A stretch of DNA of 6,464 nucleotides from Pseudobdellovibrionaceae bacterium (GTDB taxonomy: Bacteria > Bdellovibrionota > Bdellovibrionia > Bdellovibrionales > JAMPXM01). The notes below the pieces were generated by a model. The model did not search any database. It saw only the letters and a program-made list of their open reading frames with translations, and was not told the DNA's origin. The translations under genes and the position numbers were made by a program. Positions 5,318-6,464 of this stretch are shown here, one piece after another. Positions within the stretch are counted from its first letter, which is position 1, and each line of letters starts with the position of its first letter. The DNA lies in assembly GCA_016791465.1 (NCBI GenBank), contig JAEUWE010000056.1, positions 1 through 6,464 on the forward strand. Direction: 5' to 3'.

Positions 5318-5390
5318 TCGCTCCCGTTCAAAATCAAATTTATCAAAATTCAATTCAGCGCACGGTTCTGAAATCGTCGGAAGGAAACTC
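5318..5390 (+). other. AT-rich spacer and RBS between pth and ychF
   Basis: Bases 5328-5355 are 24 of 28 A or T and hold two near-copies, TCAAAATCAA (5328-5337) and TCAAAATTCAA (5343-5353). TATCAA at 5341-5346 matches a -10 box at 4 of 6, but no -35 stands at the right distance. AAGGA at 5381-5385 is a good SD, 5 bases before ATG 5391. Confidence 0.4.
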
Positions 5391-6464
5391 ATGAGCTTAC
5401 AGGTTGGTATCGTCGGACTCCCGAACGTTGGAAAGTCCACTCTCTTTAATGCGCTTACGGCCGCAAAAGCCGAAGCTGCAAACTACCCATTCTGTACAAT
5501 CGATCCGAACGTGGGCGTCGTCACCGTTCCCGACGAGCGCCTGCGCAAAATCAGCGAGCTGATCAAGCCAAAGACACTCGTTCCAACCACCATGGAGTTT
5601 GTCGATATCGCAGGTCTTGTCGCTGGAGCGAGCAAGGGCGAAGGCCTTGGCAACCAGTTCCTTGGCCACATCCGCTCAACTGACGCGATCACTCACGTCG
5701 TTCGTTGCTTTGACGATCCAAACATCATTCACGTTTCTGGATCAGTCGACCCACTTCGCGATATCGGTGTGATCAACACCGAGCTCATGCTTGCGGATCT
5801 CGACTCTGTCGAAAAACGAATTCAGAAGGTCGAGAAGACCGCAAAGTCTGGCGACAAAAAAGCGCAAGCCGAGTACGGAGCGTTTAAGAAAATCGCGGAC
5901 GCGCTCAACGCCGGTCGGCCCGCAAGGTCTGTTCATTTTGAAGATTCAGAACTCCCCTTGGTTCGCGATCTTCACTTACTCACGATGAAGCCCGTGCTTT
6001 ACGCATGTAACGTCAACGAGACGGACTTCGCCGCTGGCGGCAACGATTGGTCAAAGCAAGTTCAGGAGTATGCGAAGTCTGAGAACAACAATGCAATTTT
6101 GATTTGTTCTTCGATGGAAGCCGAAATTGCGCTTCTCCCAGTTGAAGAGCGCGCGGAGTTCCTCGCGTCTCTTGGTGCGACGGAGCCAGGCCTCAACCGT
6201 CTGATCAGTGAGGCCTATAAACTCTTGGGTCTTTACACTTACTTCACCGCTGGCGAGAAAGAGGTCCGCGCTTGGACCATTCGCAAAGGCATGAAGGCGC
6301 CGCAAGCTGCTGGCGTAATTCACACTGACTTTGAAAAAGGATTTATCCGCGCTGAGACCTATCACTGTGAAGATCTTTTCAATCTCAAGACAGAACAAGC
6401 CGTGAAAGACGCGGGAAAGTACCGCCTTGAAGGCAAAGACTACGAAGTGAAGGACGGAGACGTT
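5391..6464 (+). CDS. ychF: Ribosome-associated ATPase YchF (Obg family), cut by the window edge
   Basis: YchF is a universally conserved P-loop protein of the Obg/TRAFAC group that binds the ribosome and prefers ATP over GTP. In E. coli it has been linked to translation initiation and oxidative stress. The frame is open from ATG 5391 to the last base, giving 358 residues of an expected 363-366, so only about 5-8 codons and the stop are missing. Motifs: Walker A GLPNVGKS (9-16), NYPFCTIDPN (31-40), the G3 region DIAGLVAGASKGEGLGNQFL (72-91), and NVNE (207-210) in place of the GTP-specific NKxD, which explains the ATP preference. A helical stretch lies at about 130-175. The C-terminal TGS domain (about 280 onward) shows TYFTAGEKEVRAWTI (283-297) and HTDFEKGFIRAET (311-323). 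It is colinear with E. coli YchF, without gaps or frameshifts. It follows pth by 73 bases, the usual partner. Confidence 0.97.
   Translation, partial: MSLQVGIVGLPNVGKSTLFNALTAAKAEAANYPFCTIDPNVGVVTVPDERLRKISELIKPKTLVPTTMEFVDIAGLVAGASKGEGLGNQFLGHIRSTDAITHVVRCFDDPNIIHVSGSVDPLRDIGVINTELMLADLDSVEKRIQKVEKTAKSGDKKAQAEYGAFKKIADALNAGRPARSVHFEDSELPLVRDLHLLTMKPVLYACNVNETDFAAGGNDWSKQVQEYAKSENNNAILICSSMEAEIALLPVEERAEFLASLGATEPGLNRLISEAYKLLGLYTYFTAGEKEVRAWTIRKGMKAPQAAGVIHTDFEKGFIRAETYHCEDLFNLKTEQAVKDAGKYRLEGKDYEVKDGDV

Noticed and set aside
6051..6398. Antisense open frame inside ychF
   Set aside because: It is the complement of strongly conserved YchF sequence and has no features of its own.
1..6464. A hidden defence system, mobile element, CRISPR array, tRNA or rRNA
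   Set aside because: No transposase, direct-repeat array, cloverleaf or integrase-like sequence was seen on either strand by reading. A tRNAscan-SE or Infernal run would be the decisive test for RNA genes.

Overview
The window is a block of bacterial housekeeping genes, all on the + strand, with no mobile element, CRISPR array, rRNA or tRNA that I can recognise. The order is rph (RNase PH), rdgB (XTP/dITP diphosphatase), prs (PRPP synthetase), an unrecognised small outer-membrane-type protein, rplY (two-domain ribosomal protein bL25), pth (peptidyl-tRNA hydrolase) and ychF (ribosome-associated ATPase). ychF is cut by the right edge only a few codons before its expected end. All seven starts have a plausible Shine-Dalgarno (SD) sequence, and no frame is broken.

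Organism: a Gram-negative bacterium with moderate GC. It has a Sec signal peptide followed by a barrel-like protein ending in phenylalanine. From memory, rph-rdgB pairs and the prs-rplY-pth-ychF order are common in the former Deltaproteobacteria. The long bL25 with an Ala/Pro tail would fit that group or Bdellovibrionota. This is an inference from gene order and gene content, not a firm placement.

Layout: 1-246 is a leader without a recognisable gene, with two mutually exclusive small hairpins just before the rph ribosome-binding site. rph and rdgB (247-1641) are 39 bases apart and probably co-transcribed. prs (1726-2697) follows after 84 bases. A good sigma70-type promoter (TTGACC, 17 bases, TATGCT; 2769-2797) drives the membrane protein gene (2826-3566), which ends in two tight palindromes. 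A 251-base gene-free leader with several competing pairings then precedes rplY (3874-4554). Between rplY and pth lie a rho-independent terminator, an upstream segment able to pair with the terminator loop (an antiterminator-like arrangement), and a separate 12-base dyad. pth (4700-5317) and ychF (5391 to the edge) are separated by a short AT-rich spacer.

Function: RNase PH trims tRNA 3' ends, Pth recycles peptidyl-tRNA, bL25 binds 5S rRNA and YchF associates with ribosomes. PRPP synthetase supplies nucleotide synthesis and RdgB cleans the nucleotide pool. The theme is nucleotide supply plus translation upkeep. The unusual parts are the membrane protein gene placed between prs and rplY, and the structured non-coding DNA on both sides of rplY. 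I did not find a novel multi-gene system here.
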